Below, piece after piece: positions 30,068 to 41,910 of a stretch of 64,000 nucleotides of DNA. The notes beneath the pieces are model-generated. The model ran no database searches. It saw nothing but the letters and a program-made list of their open reading frames with translations, and was not told the origin of the DNA. Location of the stretch: positions 2,096,287 to 2,160,286 of the forward strand of contig RPFO01000406.1 of assembly GCA_009746045.1 (NCBI GenBank), read 5' to 3'. Source of the DNA: Mesostigma viride (taxonomy: Eukaryota; Streptophyta; Mesostigmatophyceae; Mesostigmatales; Mesostigmataceae). Every line of letters starts with the position of its first letter. Positions within the stretch are counted from its first letter, which is position 1. A program made the position numbers and the translations under genes.

Positions 30068-30851
30068 ATTAATTAATTAATTAGGAACATAACTCCGTTG
30101 GGAGTATATTTGCTGAGCTTCGCTCATTTTATATATGACGCGTGGACGGGCTCAAAGGGGACCGACCTAGCTGCCGTAGGTAGCGTAAGACTAGCGCTTG
30201 TCACGAGGGTACTGCACCGGCCGGCCCTTTTTGTGCCGAGGCTGAGTGTGGTTCCGGAGTGCAGGCCTAGGTAGCTTCTAACGTACGTCACTAGACCTTG
30301 TTACCTGCGCCAGCCGCCAGGCGTGGCGCAACTGTGATTGGCAGTCAGTACACCTTGTACCTGCGCCAGCCGGCAGGCCTGCGTGGCGCAATGTGAATGA
30401 TAGTCAGTACTTAGAGTGGTGTAGGGGACGTAGGGAGGCCTCTTTTCAGCTCCCACCCACCCACCCACGCTGCTAAGAGGGGCAACACCTTGTGTTCGAG
30501 TATGCTGGGCCCCCAGCATGGTGCTACAATAACCAACTTGATAATGATGTGCACTGAGTTTGAAGGTGTGGTATAGGCTGTCCGCATAAAGCCTAGCACA
30601 CAAAAATGTAAAATAAATGTTTCTCTTGGTGGGAAGGAACTCCAATGGACCAAAAACAAGAAATGTATTTAGCACGTAGCCCAGAGAAGGGGCATATGGC
30701 CTATCATACATTCTAAGCTACTTCCTGCAAGGGTGGGAATGTAAACGACCCTTGCTCTAGGTGCACCAGGGCACGTGCAGCCCCATGATCTTCAAGCTAT
30801 GCCCAGCTAAGGGGGAGCCTGTCACGGGGGGGAAGATCAGCATAGCTATAC
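30068..30851 (-). repeat. Inverted R1 copy with a 554-bp insertion
   Basis: The TTAATTAA tail and ACTCCGTTGGGAGT (30068-30111) and the remaining core (30671 to about 30851: AGAAGGGGCATATGGC, GCAAGGGTGGGAATGT, GCCCAGCTAAGGGGGAGC) are the reverse complement of R1. They are separated by 30112-30665, flanked by TATTT on both sides (30107-30111 and 30666-30670), a plausible target duplication. The inserted sequence holds no recognisable gene. Confidence 0.75.
30297..30411. repeat. Two imperfect tandem copies of about 57 bp
   Basis: ACCTGCGCCAGCC...GGCGCAA...AGTCAGTAC occurs twice in succession inside the 554-bp insertion. The unit contains CTGCGCCAGCCGCCAGGCGTGGCGCA, spanning a short inverted repeat. 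Confidence 0.75.
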
Positions 30852-30985
30852 TAACGCTAACGATCCGGCAATCTATTTGTCACAGTTTTATCACATTTTA
30901 TCATTTTTTATCACAATTGAAATGTCACAAAAGTGACATTTTGGGATGAAAAAAATCACAAAATGTCACAGACCCCTTCCCGTCG

Positions 30986-31238
30986 CCATCCATGCATCCA
31001 TGCATCCATGCCATCCATGCATCCATGCATCCATGCATCCATCCATCCATCCATCCACCCACCCACCCACCCACCCACCCACCCACCCACCCACCCACCC
31101 ACCCATGCACCCACCCACCCACCCACCCACCCACCCACCCACCCACCCACCCACCCACCCACCCACCCACCCACCCACCCACCCACCCACCCACCCACGT
31201 ACCCACCCACCCACCCACCCACCCACCCACCCACCCAT
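30986..31238. repeat. Compound microsatellite: CATC/ATGC then (ACCC)n
   Basis: About 70 bases of CATCCATGC-type units pass into about 180 bases of (ACCC)n with few interruptions. Open frames of Gly-Trp-Val or His-Pro-Pro repeats on either strand are by-products. Confidence 0.97.
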
Positions 31239-31251
31239 CCGCTCATCAAGC

Positions 31252-31418
31252 GCACGTATATTGCGTCACATGGTTGGCAATAAAACAACCTTCAATTAAC
31301 CCCTATATACTGATTGGGAGGGCATCCAACCTTATACAGGCACGTATATTGCGTCACATGGTTGGCAATAAAACAACCTTCAACCCCTATATACTGATTG
31401 GAAGGGCATCCAACCTTA
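31252..31418. repeat. 88-bp direct tandem duplication
   Basis: GCACGTATATTGCGTCACAT begins at 31252 and again at 31340. Both units continue through CCTATATACTGATTGG to GGCATCCAACCTTA. The second lacks the ATTA insertion present in the first. Confidence 0.9.
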
Positions 31419-32600
31419 ACTGCCTCAAGTGGTCAGGCCACAACAATTTCTCTGCATCATGGCGACACCTAACTGCAAGTGCTAAATGATTCTTGGCTTC
31501 AATGTGGCGGAAAATCAATGTGCTGCCCTTCACAGTTTAGTCCATTAGCCCTTGCCTAGTACGTTGCAACACTTATTACACGCTGTCAACACAACAAGAC
31601 ACAGTACATGTCCCATTGGGGAGCCACGGAGTAATTGCATTGCCGCAGTAAATGCCAAAGTGAATGCTAAATACATCGACCCCTAGTGTAGGAATAATTA
31701 ATTGGTACTCTTGTGCACATGCATGGCTGCCAAAATGAGTTAACACACGCAGATGGATACTTGTTTACAGAAGTTATACTTTGAATAAGTCGTCGTGTAA
31801 ACCAACGCCCTTCGCCCTAGGCTACACCGTGCATGTATATGAGTATGAATATGCATCGTGTACTGTTGCTTCAAAATTGTTCCTATACACAATCACACTG
31901 TAACAAAAACTGGCGTTCATCCAATACAGAAAACGCCCGCCACAAATTCCAAGCAGGATCTGAACGTAGACTTGGCCGTGATGCTGACCATATCAAGCAA
32001 CTATCAATTACTGGCAAGCAATGGCGACCGTAATGTCAATCACCAGCACGCAGCACCTGCTATAAGAAATCATCCAGCAACTACTACCAAAAGTCAGGTG
32101 GGTGACAGGTGCCTGGGGTATACAGCAGCAAATATCAAACAGTGGAAAACATGGGCACAGTAGTGCTTCCCATCCCACGAACAGCCAAAGTCTCCCTTAA
32201 AAATGTGTTCTTGATGCACGTTTGATGCACGGGAGCTAATCCAAAGATGTTCCCCAAGGAAATACAGGGAGAGCCTGTGGGGAAAACAGGGGGAAAGCTG
32301 CATTGCGGGTAATGACCCACTGTATATGCTCCCGACCCGTTGCCGACCGAAAGCAAATGGTAAGAAACTACCTGGACGGTAATGATGTAATGGAAAGACG
32401 TAAGAAGCTTTCCCGAACCGACGGAAGACGACAAAGCGCAGCGTGGAAGGTAGAGGCAGTTGCGTGTTGCTGAAAATGATGTGACCCATCCCGTTTCGTT
32501 TAAGTGGCCAGCCGGAGCGGCTGCTTAGGTTTTAGCGGGCAAGTGTTCGAAGCGCGTCATTGGTGAATTACTCGGGAACTTGGGTTTCCCCGCGAAACTC
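31419..32600. other. Stretch without recognised features
   Basis: No supported gene. An open minus-strand frame at 32094-32489 (131 codons) matches nothing I recognise. Part of it, around 32380-32450 (ATGGAAAGACGTAAGAAGCTTTCCCGAACCGA), loosely resembles 41170-41215, so it may belong to an old repeat. Confidence 0.5.
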
Positions 32601-32604
32601 CAAC

Positions 32605-32915
32605 CGCACGTTCAGATTTCCAAATCTCAAGTAAAGTTCGGCGCAACTTTCTGAACGGGGGCAGTTGACGAGCAGCATTCCTCCGGACGAATGAATTGCG
32701 TTCCATACTTGCGCAAAATTTTGAAAGGTAGCTTGCGTGCAGCCCTACTAAAATTTGCGCGCACGTTCAGATTTCCAAATCTCAAGTAAATTTCGGCGGA
32801 ACATTCTGAACGGGGGTAGTTGGCGGGCAGCGTTCCTCCAGACGAATGAAATGCGTTCCATACTAGCGCAAAATTTTGAAAGGTAGCTTGCGTGCAGCCC
32901 TACTAAAATTTGCGC
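32605..32915. repeat. Two tandem copies of about 155 bp
   Basis: Units begin CGCACGTTCAGATTTCCAAA at 32605 and 32760 and end near AAAATTTGCGC. They differ at several positions. No coding potential. Confidence 0.85.
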
Positions 32916-32918
32916 GAA

Positions 32919-33092
32919 GTGTGGGACTGAAAATTCGTAACGGAAACGTTTTGGTAGTTGCCGTCACTTCCTCTTGTGCAAACGTGTGGGAGTGAAAATT
33001 CGTAACGGAAACGTTTTGGTAGTTGCCGTCACTTCATTTTGCGCGAGTGTTGGGCTGAAAATTCGTAACGGAAACTTTTTGGTAGTTGCCGT
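32919..33092. repeat. About 65-bp tandem repeat, target of element E
   Basis: Units start at 32919, 32984 and 33047. Each has TGAAAATTCGTAACGGAAAC and TTGGTAGTTGCCGTCACTTC. Element E is inserted within GCCGT of the third unit. The repeat continues after E at 40901 with GCCGTCACTTCC and a decayed unit. Confidence 0.85.
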
Positions 33093-33709
33093 AGTTAACG
33101 TAAAGGATTTACGTTAGATGGATAGAGATTGTTACGCTCTTTCCAACGGCACCTTGAACGCCTCATTTGGTTAAGGAACGTAAAAGTTATGACGTTTCCT
33201 AGGCTGTGCCGACAGTACCCGGCGCGCCACTGTGGGCGCGTACGGACACAGGATGTACAAGTGTCACTTTGATAGTCCGCAGGACGTTGACAGGACTTGT
33301 ACAGGACTTGATGGTCAATTGATAGGTAGGCGTGCTGTAGCGCGCCAGGACCTATGAGACAATTGATGCTGACTAGTGTACGGATAGGTCCACAGGACTA
33401 GCCGTATGGACAATTGATAGATCTGCGCGCCAAAGGCGTGCCAGAGTCTGTGTAATCAATTGATTGACAGTTCAGCTGTGACAGTGCAGCTGAATACTTG
33501 GACGCGTCCCTAGCAAGCTATATGAGTGACTTGGTCACACCGGGACGCTAGTTCTTGCGTGCACGTTCTCTTGGCACTGCGACCCTGTCGTCTGTGCTGC
33601 GTGCAGTCTTGGAAGTGACGTGACTTACGTCTGTGTTTCCTTGTTATTAATAAAGGCAACTTCCTGCAAGAACCATGGCGGAATTCGTGGCATTCTCACC
33701 CTCACAACT
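33093..33709 (+). repeat. Element E 5' LTR (617 bp)
   Basis: AGTTAACGTAAAGGATTTACG at the start, AATAAA at 33649-33654, and an ATG at 33675 inside the LTR that opens the ORF1 frame. Compared with the 3' LTR it differs at GCGTGC/GCGCAC and CACCCTC/CACTATC. No classical TGG-type primer site follows; the next bases are CGTATTACAC. Confidence 0.93.
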
Positions 33710-34424
33710 CGTATTACACGCTCTGTTAAAAAGATTTCGGATTCCCGATGACGAGGAAATAGCCGCTCCGCCGGCTGGTTCTTCGTCAAGACCGACTGCG
33801 CCGTCGTGGCAGCAATTGCTCGACGAAGTTACGATCTCGCTCGACGAGCTTCATCGTCAGCAGCGCGCAGCTCACCATTGCTCGGGGATAACCCCGAGGA
33901 CCCCGATTTGCCAGCACTGGTGCCGGCAATCCGCAACCTGTTGGACCAGATTCGAAACATTTTATCGACATTTACGGTCCAGGTGCGGGGAGGTTTGCGG
34001 TCGGTGACCGAAGTCACGACTGCCATTGAGGAGTTGGACAACGTCCTCTCTTCACTCACCGGTTACCAGAGAAACCTGCAAAACTGGGCATCGCTACGCA
34101 CGGGGGGCGCGCCGGCGGTGTCAACAAATTTGTTTCAGGATCTCGCTGCTATCGCTGCTCACTCGCGGCGTACGCAGTCGTGAGCGCCAGGTTTTAATTA
34201 ACCTGGTGGCATTTCTCGCCTCTGTGCGAGAGTGGATTCCCGCGGGGTGGGAATTATTGACGATCTTTACACATCCTCTGCGCCTCGTCGCGCGTCGGCG
34301 CGTCGCAACTTACGCGGCGGGGAGCACACCGGTTTTAATTCATACCGGTGCAGGTCCGGAGCTGGATATGGAGGATCGTGAGTTCGTATACACGTACTGC
34401 GACTTCAGGGGCCTTGACTACTAG
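33675..34424 (+). pseudogene. ORF1 of element E (frameshifted), unknown function
   Basis: It starts MAEFVAFSPSQLVLHAL, continues RFRIPDDEE, changes frame near 33800-33870 to read LVPAIRNLLDQIRNILSTF and LTGYQRNLQNWASLR, and changes again near 34170 to read RERQVLINLVAFLASVREW and the acidic, tyrosine-containing end FVYTYCDFRGLDY. The intact homologue is 42554-43339 in F. The protein looks alpha-helical with an arginine-rich patch before the C terminus. No known domain was recognised. It precedes gag on the same strand. Confidence 0.7.
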
Positions 34425-34592
34425 TCGGCCTAATTTTCTTTGCAGTACTCGTCGACATTTTTTTGTCGAATTTTCAGCGGCAATTCGCGGGGCGGCAGCG
34501 ACACCGGCGCAGGCGGCAGTGGCGACACAAAAATTTTGTACATATTTTCTGCTGCTTTGTTAAGGTGTTCTTTGAATAGCTGGTAGTGCAGG

Positions 34593-35710
34593 ATGGCTGA
34601 GGGACGCCGTAGCAAGGGTCCAGCCAGTGGGAATAATAATGGGGGTGCTGGTAGTGGAACCGCTCACGTAGATGACGTGGGGCTTACCGGAGAGATTACC
34701 AACCTTCCTCACAATAATAATAATGCACAAGCTATTCATGGCTTTGATCTTACCACACAGGGTCTTTTAATTGTCAATCAGTTGCAGCCTGTAACCTCAG
34801 ACTCCAAGCCTAAGCAGGCTGAAGAGTTTGTGGAGGATTGGAAGGGTTCCCTAGCTTGTACGGTGGTACAAATTACTATCAAATCTGGATAGGCAGTAGC
34901 ACTTTTGGCAAGTGTACTGACCAGATTAAGGACCTAACCAGGGAGTGCAAAAAGGCCAATAAGGCCTGGGCACTGTACGTGGCTGAGCTGAAGGAGCTGC
35001 TGGAAGACCAACGCAAGAAGGTCGGCATCCATTGGCAGGACAAGTATCAAGGGTGGGAGGTCAAGGGGGACCTGATCCAGAACTTTCTCAACTATTGTAA
35101 GATGGTTGAGGAGGGCAGGGCTCACGGCTTTAATGTCGCTGATAACATAGCCCTAACCAACTGGCTCAAGGTTTCTGGGCTGGATAAGGCGACACGTGGC
35201 TCCTTAAAAGTCATGTGTGCCCCACACTCTACCCTGAAGGCCTACAAGGTCATCATTAAACAAGCACTCGAGGCAGAGGAGCTGTTTGAGGGTGGAGTGC
35301 CAGCAGTGAAGGCTACCCAGGCAGGCGGGCGTACCCAGGGTGGCTCCAAGACGTCTGAGGCTGACCGAAGCCAAGGAGGGCGTAGGGGCAACCATAACAA
35401 GCGCAAGGGAGATCATTCACCTGATTCTGACAGGAGGTCACACTCCAAGTCGGTGTTCAGGCGGGTGGGTGGTCAGCCCAAGCAGGGCAACGCGTCTGAC
35501 AATGGGGGCAGTGGCCAGGGCAAGTCCAAGATACAATGCTACCTGTGCAAGGGGTGGGGGCACATCAAGAAGGAGTGTCCCAGCTTCAAGAAGTCCCAGG
35601 GCCAGGGCAGCAACAAGAATAACAACAACAACAACAAGAAGAACAACAACAAGTCCCAGGCAGGCCAGCCTTCAAAGGGCAGTCAGCAAGAAGACAACAA
35701 GGAGCAGTGA
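34593..35710 (+). pseudogene. gag: Gag of element E (one frameshift)
   Basis: Begins MAEGRRSKGPASGNNNGG. A single-base change near 34835 breaks the frame, and reading resumes with GFPSLYGGTNYYQIW. It then follows F gag closely: a helical capsid-like core, NFLNYCKMVEEGRAHGFNVA, and a zinc knuckle CYLCKGWGHIKKEC, then an Asn/Lys-rich tail ending DNKEQ. The TGA is followed by CTGTCT as in F. Here a missing C near 35895 puts the downstream frame out of register. Confidence 0.88.
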
Positions 35711-37572
35711 CTGTCTGAGGCAACCCCTACACACCTTAATTCACCCAAGGGGGAGGCCAGGTGCTCCAATGCAGATTTTATATCTGGGCAACAAGAGGGT
35801 GATCTCCAGGTTCAGTGTGGCCCCAGGTCACCTGGAGAGGTACAGGTTCCTATGAAGACGTCCTTGACAGCTGGTGCAGCTGTAAGAATGTCTGACCCAT
35901 GCATCCTCGTGCTGGGCACGAGGGTGGACCTCTCATTTTGAGAGAAACCAATGTACAACCACAGAGGGGTGTGAAGGCCTCTGGTGGTATGCATGTGGTC
36001 CCTGCTGGCGGTCCAGGTGTTGGGCATGAGCAGGGTGACTCAGGCTCTGAGTCAGAACAGGATGGAAGTCAGCATGGTGATGCTGGACAACCTGACAGCA
36101 CAGTCCTGACTGTGCCAGGGACTGCTTCCTCTGTGTACCAGGAGTTGGGTGCCCGAATCCACAACATGTTTGGGCATGCCACTTCTCTGTCAAACAACTT
36201 TGCCTTCCGTATGGGCAGGGCACCCCTTCTTAAGGCGTGTCAGCAAGCTGCCTCACGGTGTAAGTGCCAGTTGTCCTCCAACAAGCCCAGGAAATCACAT
36301 GCCAAAGCTCTACCTCAGAGCATTGGTGATCTGCAGTGTGATATCCAACACATCAGGGGCATGCAACTGTTGGTGTGCGTGGACAGGTACACGAAATACA
36401 AGGTGCTGGAGCATTTACCTTCTATGAAGAACAGGTACTTGCTGGCTGCCCTGCAGAATGTAAGAGCCAAGTTTCCTACCACAAGGATCCAGGTGGACAT
36501 GCAGTTTCAGCATCTCAAGGGTGATCCTACCCTTCCTGAGTTGCTGGTTACACCTAGGGAGGCTCATGGGCAGCAGGGTGCTATCGAGAGGGCAATCCAG
36601 GAGGTCAAGAAATTGATCATCTCTGAAGACTGGGTACCCTTGTCTGCACCTGCACTTGTCAGGAGTGCATGGCTGAGGAACGTGGAGCAGCAGCTGAACA
36701 GCAGGGTTAACTTCTACTATGATGGAGTTGCTGTCAGCCCAATGGGTCTATATCATGGCCTGTGCCCACCACATGTGCTGGAGGGCTGGAAACATGCTGC
36801 ACATGTCACCTTTGCCAAGCTGAGGGAGAAGGACCGGGGTTGGAAGATGCTGGAGCCACAAGTGGGTCAGAAGGTCCTAGCTTGGAAGGAACCTAGCCTT
36901 TATGGCAAACGTGGTAGCTGGAGTCCTGGGGTGGTTACCCAGGTTGATGAAGCTAGCCACGCATGCTTGGTCAGCATGGAGGACGAACCAAAGCATGTAC
37001 ACCGGCTGAGTTGGTCATATGTCAAGCCTAACCTGATGAATGAGGGCAGTCAGGCACAAGGCTCACAGGATCTGCAGGATTTTCAGGTCCCAGGTGACAT
37101 CACTGACGCAACGACCACATCTGTTGCAGGGGAATCTGTCAGCCCTGGCCAGGTTGCAGAGGTACTTGTTGAACAGGCTGCAAGGTCAACAGCTGGGGAG
37201 TCAACTGTCAAGCCCAAGGCACTAACCAAGCCCAGGGGGACAAGTTTGGCTGGATTGATTGGGGCTCTACAAAGGGCCAAGAAGCAGCCCAAGGTAGCCA
37301 AGCTCAGGTGGCATGGCAATCTGGGGCTGGACACTGCCTTAGAGGTAGACACTAATTCTCAGGTTTCCATCATTGGGACCAGGGCTGCAGCAGGGTACAG
37401 CATGTCTGAACCCAGCTATCAGTTTGTGTCTGACTTCAGTGGCGGGGTACACGTGAAGGTACTGGGTGAGGTATTCATTCCTATCCTTGGACAGGACACT
37501 GCTTTTTGTGTCTTGGAGGGCTATCAAGGACCTGCTCTTCTGGGGCAGAATTTCCTATGCCAGGATGGGTAG
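35711..37572 (+). pseudogene. pol: Integrase and retropepsin-like domain of element E
   Basis: The main frame is open from 35899 (557 codons). Integrase: zinc region RIHNMFGHATSLS with CKC, then catalytic Asp in GDLQCDIQHI (about 148), Asp in RIQVDMQFQHL (200) and Glu in GQQGAIERAIQ (230). The second spacing is D-x29-E, shorter than the usual 35. After a linker comes a retropepsin-like domain at about 460-557: LEVDTNSQVSIIGT, FSGGVHVKVLGEV and ALLGQNFL. DTN stands where DTG or DSG is expected. A frame change near 37555 separates it from RT. Confidence 0.85.
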
Positions 37573-39333
37573 TGATCACGTCCTCTCTCCTGACTAAGGA
37601 AGGGGCTGGTCAGGTCCCACTGATTAATTTCAGGACCACTCACCTATCACGTGCAGTAACCAGGTCGGTTAAGCGTGTGCAAGTGTGCCAGGGGCAGGAG
37701 CCCTTGGTTGATGACCTCATACTGCCAGCTGCTAGTCATCCAAGCAGTTTGGGCATTGGTCCTCACTCACTTGCTGGACACAGCCCTATCAACTACCAAG
37801 GCCTGGTGAAGCTCATGTCCTCTCCCATTATGTGTCCCCAGGTCACACTGGGTCTGATTAAATCTGGGGAGGACTGGATCTCCAAGAAATGCGTGGAACC
37901 TGTCAATGACCTGCCTCCTGCACGACGTCTACTCAAGCTCAAGTTTGTCATCAAGATGAAGGAGGTGGACGGGGTCAAGGTACCACATGTCAGGCCAGTG
38001 CTGAATGAGTTCAAGGGTACTGGTGAGTGCACTGCTGAGGAGTTGTATACCCCTGGCATGCTGCATGATACTTGGAGGCTGCTGCTGTGTGTCTTTCTAG
38101 GCCTTCTCAACAAGGGCTTGGACTATGGCTCAGTGGTGATAGACTTCAAGAGGGCATTTCTGGAGGGGATGCAGATGTGGCACAGGAAAAGTGGGAGGGC
38201 AAGACGCCTTTCTATGTTAGGGTGCCTGCTGTATGGAAAAGGGACATCCACACGGAGTTCCTTAAAATCCTCAAGGGCCTGGAGGGCCTGAGGTCAAGTC
38301 CAATAATCTGGAGGGAGACTCTCAACCGTTTCCTGAAGGAGCATTGCAACTTGAAGGTCTCTCCTGTAGACCCCTGTCTGTTTCTGGGGCAATGGGAAGG
38401 CCTGCCAGTGTATGCTTCGCTGCACGGGGATGACCTACATCTGATAGCTCCCACGTCGTGGCTTAAGGAGCTGATCTCCATCATTAAGTCCAAGTTTCCT
38501 CTGGGTAGGGAGCAATGGCAGGTGGAGAATGAGCCTCTGCTGTTTGTGGGCATGGAGGCCACACTGGTGAAGAAGGGGGGGAGTGGCGTATGCTGCTGGT
38601 GGGGGGCAATGACTATCAAGAGACCCTCATTAGCAAGCTTCCTCCAACCATCACACAGGCACTGTGTCCCATGGTGAGGGGCATGGTTGCTTGGGTGGCA
38701 GGCATTTCCAGGCCAGACCTTATGGTCATAGCCAGGTTGCCTGATGACATGCTGGTGGAGCTAGGGTCTGCCAAGGTGGCTGATCAGGTCAGGGCTTCAT
38801 CTGGCATTCTGTTGTCTGCAGTGGATTTATCACAACCCATTTGCATGGAGCTGTATGTGGATAGCTCAATGGACAGCAGGCAGGTCTCCAAGGTCAGGGG
38901 CAGGGCTGCAGGGCTCTTTGTGCTCAGACAGGAAGGCCTGGGGAGTTTGGTGAGCTGGTTTAGTCGCCTGCACAAACGGGTGGCTGTCAGCAGTGATGTG
39001 GCAGAATGCAGGGCTATTTGTGAAGGCATTCACACAAGCCTTTATCTGAAGGAGTTGCTTCATCAGATGACTTCTAACACTCCTTGGCCACTTCAGGTTA
39101 CCACTCTTCTAAAAACAGACTCCATGGGGATGGTGCAGTTTGTGCACAGGCAGATGGCCAGAAGTAGGGACTTGGATTATCTCCTTCTTAAGGAGTTGTC
39201 CTCCTTGGCCAATATTGAGCATATCCCTGGGGTTGACAATCCTGCTGATGCTTTGACCAAGCTAGTGCAGAAGGCAGCAGTGCAATACAAGGTTCTTCAG
39301 TCTCTGATGGACCCATCTCAGCAAGCTGTCTAA
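37573..39333 (+). pseudogene. pol: Copia-type reverse transcriptase and RNase H of element E
   Basis: Three frames in series. 37506-38171: LKLKFVIKMKEVDG and VVIDFKRAFLEG (motif A). After a change near 38170, to about 38575: VPAVWKRDIHTEFLK, PVDPCLFLGQW and YASLHGDDLHLIAP, with HGDD in the place of YVDD. After a change in a G run near 38575, to 39333: RNase H with ELYVDSSMDSRQ, SWFSRLHKRVAVSSDVAECR, LLKTDSMGMVQF and DNPADALTKL. Domain content is complete; the breaks fall in or near homopolymers. Confidence 0.85.
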
Positions 39334-40283
39334 GCTGGTGCATGGTTATAGGGCATTGGAGAGCAGATTGTGTGGTAGTGTCAGCATTGTGACTGGCATA
39401 ATACCTGTATTTTAGTCTGTACTAAGGCTCATGGACCATGGTACACTCACTCTGATTTTAATCAGGATACAGCCAGGTTTTGGCTGGGGTTCATGCTGTT
39501 GACTACACAAGGTTGACAGGTCCATTACAGACCATGTATTCTATTTTAAAAGAAATGTATATTTGTACATACTTCTCACAATGGTCTGGGAACCTTTATT
39601 CTGGGGTTTATAGGGCGGGGTTCGATTCCCTGGTATTATGTTTCTACAAGCTGGCCTGTTCAGGTGTTTGCCTGTTCAGACTTCCCTAGTTCCCCAGGGC
39701 AGGATTTAATTGTTGCCTATGTGTTTCATTTTGTCATTTGTTTGCTGTGGCAGTTTACCATCTGGCAAGTAGACGGGCGCCGTAAGACGGGCGCCAATAG
39801 ACCCCTGTTGAGAGAATGACAGGCAAACTATTGTAATACGCCTTACTTTGTCAAGTGGTATTTTAATTGTCATGGATTTATTGTACTTATATTGAATATG
39901 TACTGGGTTTTATGGGATTAGTATCTGGGATTAATGTAACTCACCGCCAGAAGGTCATTGTACTGGAGGCTCTACCGAGGTGATGGGATTAATTCCTGGA
40001 GAAGACCTCATAGAATTAACCTGTATGTATTTAATTTTGTGTGCTTCTAATATCTGGTGGTACTCTGTAATGCCACTTCCATAGGTTTTTATCCATTTCT
40101 CATGGAATGGTTTTCCCTGTGGCAGATCTGTTTCTTTTCCAGTTCCTTAAAAGAAAGGGCTGGGGGAATGGCAATGGCCATTAAAGACATCTGTTCAAGC
40201 TTCAAGCTGGAGTGAAGGACATTTCAAGCTACTTCAAGGGTCCCTGGCAGGGGATGTGATCCCTAAAGAAAAGAAGGGATTGG
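39334..40283 (+). other. Element E 3' untranslated region
   Basis: 950 bases without a supported ORF, ending AAAGAAAAGAAGGGATTGG before the 3' LTR; the purine run is the likely plus-strand primer tract. A perfect B-box-like GGTTCGATTCC at about 39618 has no A box or clover-leaf. Confidence 0.65.
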
Positions 40284-40900
40284 AGTTAACGTAAAGGATT
40301 TACGTTAGATGGATAGAGATTGTTACGCTCTTTCCAACGGCACCTTGAACGCCTCATTTGGTTAAGGAACGTAAAAGTTATGACGTTTCCTAGGCTGTGC
40401 CGACAGTACCCGGCGCGCCACTGTGGGCGCGTACGGACACAGGATGTACAAGTGTCACTTTGATAGTCCGCAGGACGTTGACAGGACTTGTACAGGACTT
40501 GATGGTCAATTGATAGGTAGGCGCACTGTAGCGCGCCAGGACCTATGAGACAATTGATGCTGACTAGTGTACGGATAGGTCCACAGGACTAGCCGTATGG
40601 ACAATTGATAGATCTGCGCGCCAAAGGCGTGCCAGAGTCTGTGTAATCAATTGATTGACAGTTCAGCTGTGACAGTGCAGCTGAATACTTGGACGCGTCC
40701 CTAGCAAGCTATATGAGTGACTTGGTCACACCGGGACGCTAGTTCTTGCGTGCACGTTCTCTTGGCACTGCGACCCTGTCGTCTGTGCTGCGTGCAGTCT
40801 TGGAAGTGACGTGACTTACGTCTGTGTTTCCTTGTTATTAATAAAGGCAACTTCCTGCAAGAACCATGGCGGAATTCGTGGCATTCTCACTATCACAACT
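40284..40900 (+). repeat. Element E 3' LTR (617 bp)
   Basis: Near-identical to 33093-33709 and followed by GCCGT at 40901-40905, which completes the target duplication. Confidence 0.93.
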
Positions 40901-40905
40901 GCCGT

Positions 40906-41910
40906 CACTTCCTTTGGTTCGACTGAAAATTCGCTGAAATTCGCTGAATTCGTACCGTAGCCTAATTTTTAGTACCTCGAAGTGACGGGGCACCCAAAAA
41001 TTTGCCCACAAGTACACTTGGCAGCGCGCTCACTGGGAAAAATTGTACAGCCGCTCCGGCGGGCCACTTGAACGAATTGTAATGAAAACGGTTGCCGATC
41101 ATGAAAAACCGGACCTCCATCCCGTTGCTGACGGAAACACAGTGTAGAGACGCGGCCTGGCTTGGAAGCAGGACAGTCGATGGAAAAACGTTAGACGAAC
41201 TTCCCAACCGAAGTACTTACAAAAAAATGCAGCGGTAGAGACTGCAGCCTGCCTGCAGTGCAGGAACGCCAACAAGAAGCAAAGGGTTCCTGCGAAATAG
41301 AAGGAGACAGGCAGGAATACAGAGGGTTAAGTATTCCTTGGATGACGTTACGAATCGAAGTGGGTAAATGGAAGTGGCCGACTGAAAAGTCGCTGGCATT
41401 TCTGCCCTGGATGGAAACGTTGGGTAAGCAAATCGATCCGTTAGCAAAAAAATGGGAAGAGCGCCCAGACGAAACAACCGCAGCTTACCCATTCTTGAAC
41501 CCATTCTTGACAGTCGTCCATGCCAACGTCGGCCAGCCCCGGCCAGGTAGCTGCCGCGGCCATGCCGCACCAGAATTTGAATTTTGTGCCCGGCAACGTT
41601 CCTTAAATGCAGGAATGGCTGGGCCGACGGCCGACGCGTGCATGGCCCGTGGCCCATGGCCTGTCGCCCGTGTTTTTACGTGCCTGGGCCTGGCCTGCCT
41701 TAACGTTGTTTCGCCCGAGCGCCGCGCCCAGCCTTTGTCATGCCAGCCTTTGTCATCGTCTGCTGAAAACAGAATCTGCTGTTTAATATCAAGTAACGTG
41801 CGTGTTTGCAACTTGCCCGTTGAAACTCTACGGCGGAGCCAATTTTCGGAAGAACCTCACCCTTATGCTTGCAAATTCGGGACAAATTCGGTGGATGGAT
41901 GGATGGATGG
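40906..41910. other. Stretch between elements E and F without recognised genes
   Basis: It begins with a decayed unit of the 65-bp repeat and continues as apparently unique sequence. Open frames at 41217-41657 (minus) and 41258-41935 (plus) overlap one another and match no family I know. A GGAT run at 41892-41910 marks the left edge of element F. Confidence 0.5.

Larger units (their letters stand above)
33093..40900 (+). mobile_element. Copia-like LTR element E (7.8 kb) with relocated protease
   Basis: The 617-bp LTRs (33093-33709 and 40284-40900) start AGTTAACG, end ACAACT and are flanked by GCCGT on both sides. By eye they differ at only a few bases. Internal order is ORF1 of unknown function, gag with zinc knuckle, integrase, retropepsin-like domain, copia-type RT and RNase H. 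Integrase before RT places it with Ty1/copia, but the protease-like domain lies after integrase. Several single-base frame changes make this copy a probable pseudogene. Element F is a better-preserved relative for ORF1 and gag. Confidence 0.92.

Noticed and set aside
30925-31489. Open frames coding Gly-Gly-Trp-Val and His-Pro-Pro-Thr repeats
   Set aside because: By-products of the (ACCC)n and CATC microsatellite.
39600-39640. Possible tRNA gene with B box GGTTCGATTCC
   Set aside because: No A box, no acceptor or anticodon stem at the correct spacing; it lies in the 3' region of element E.
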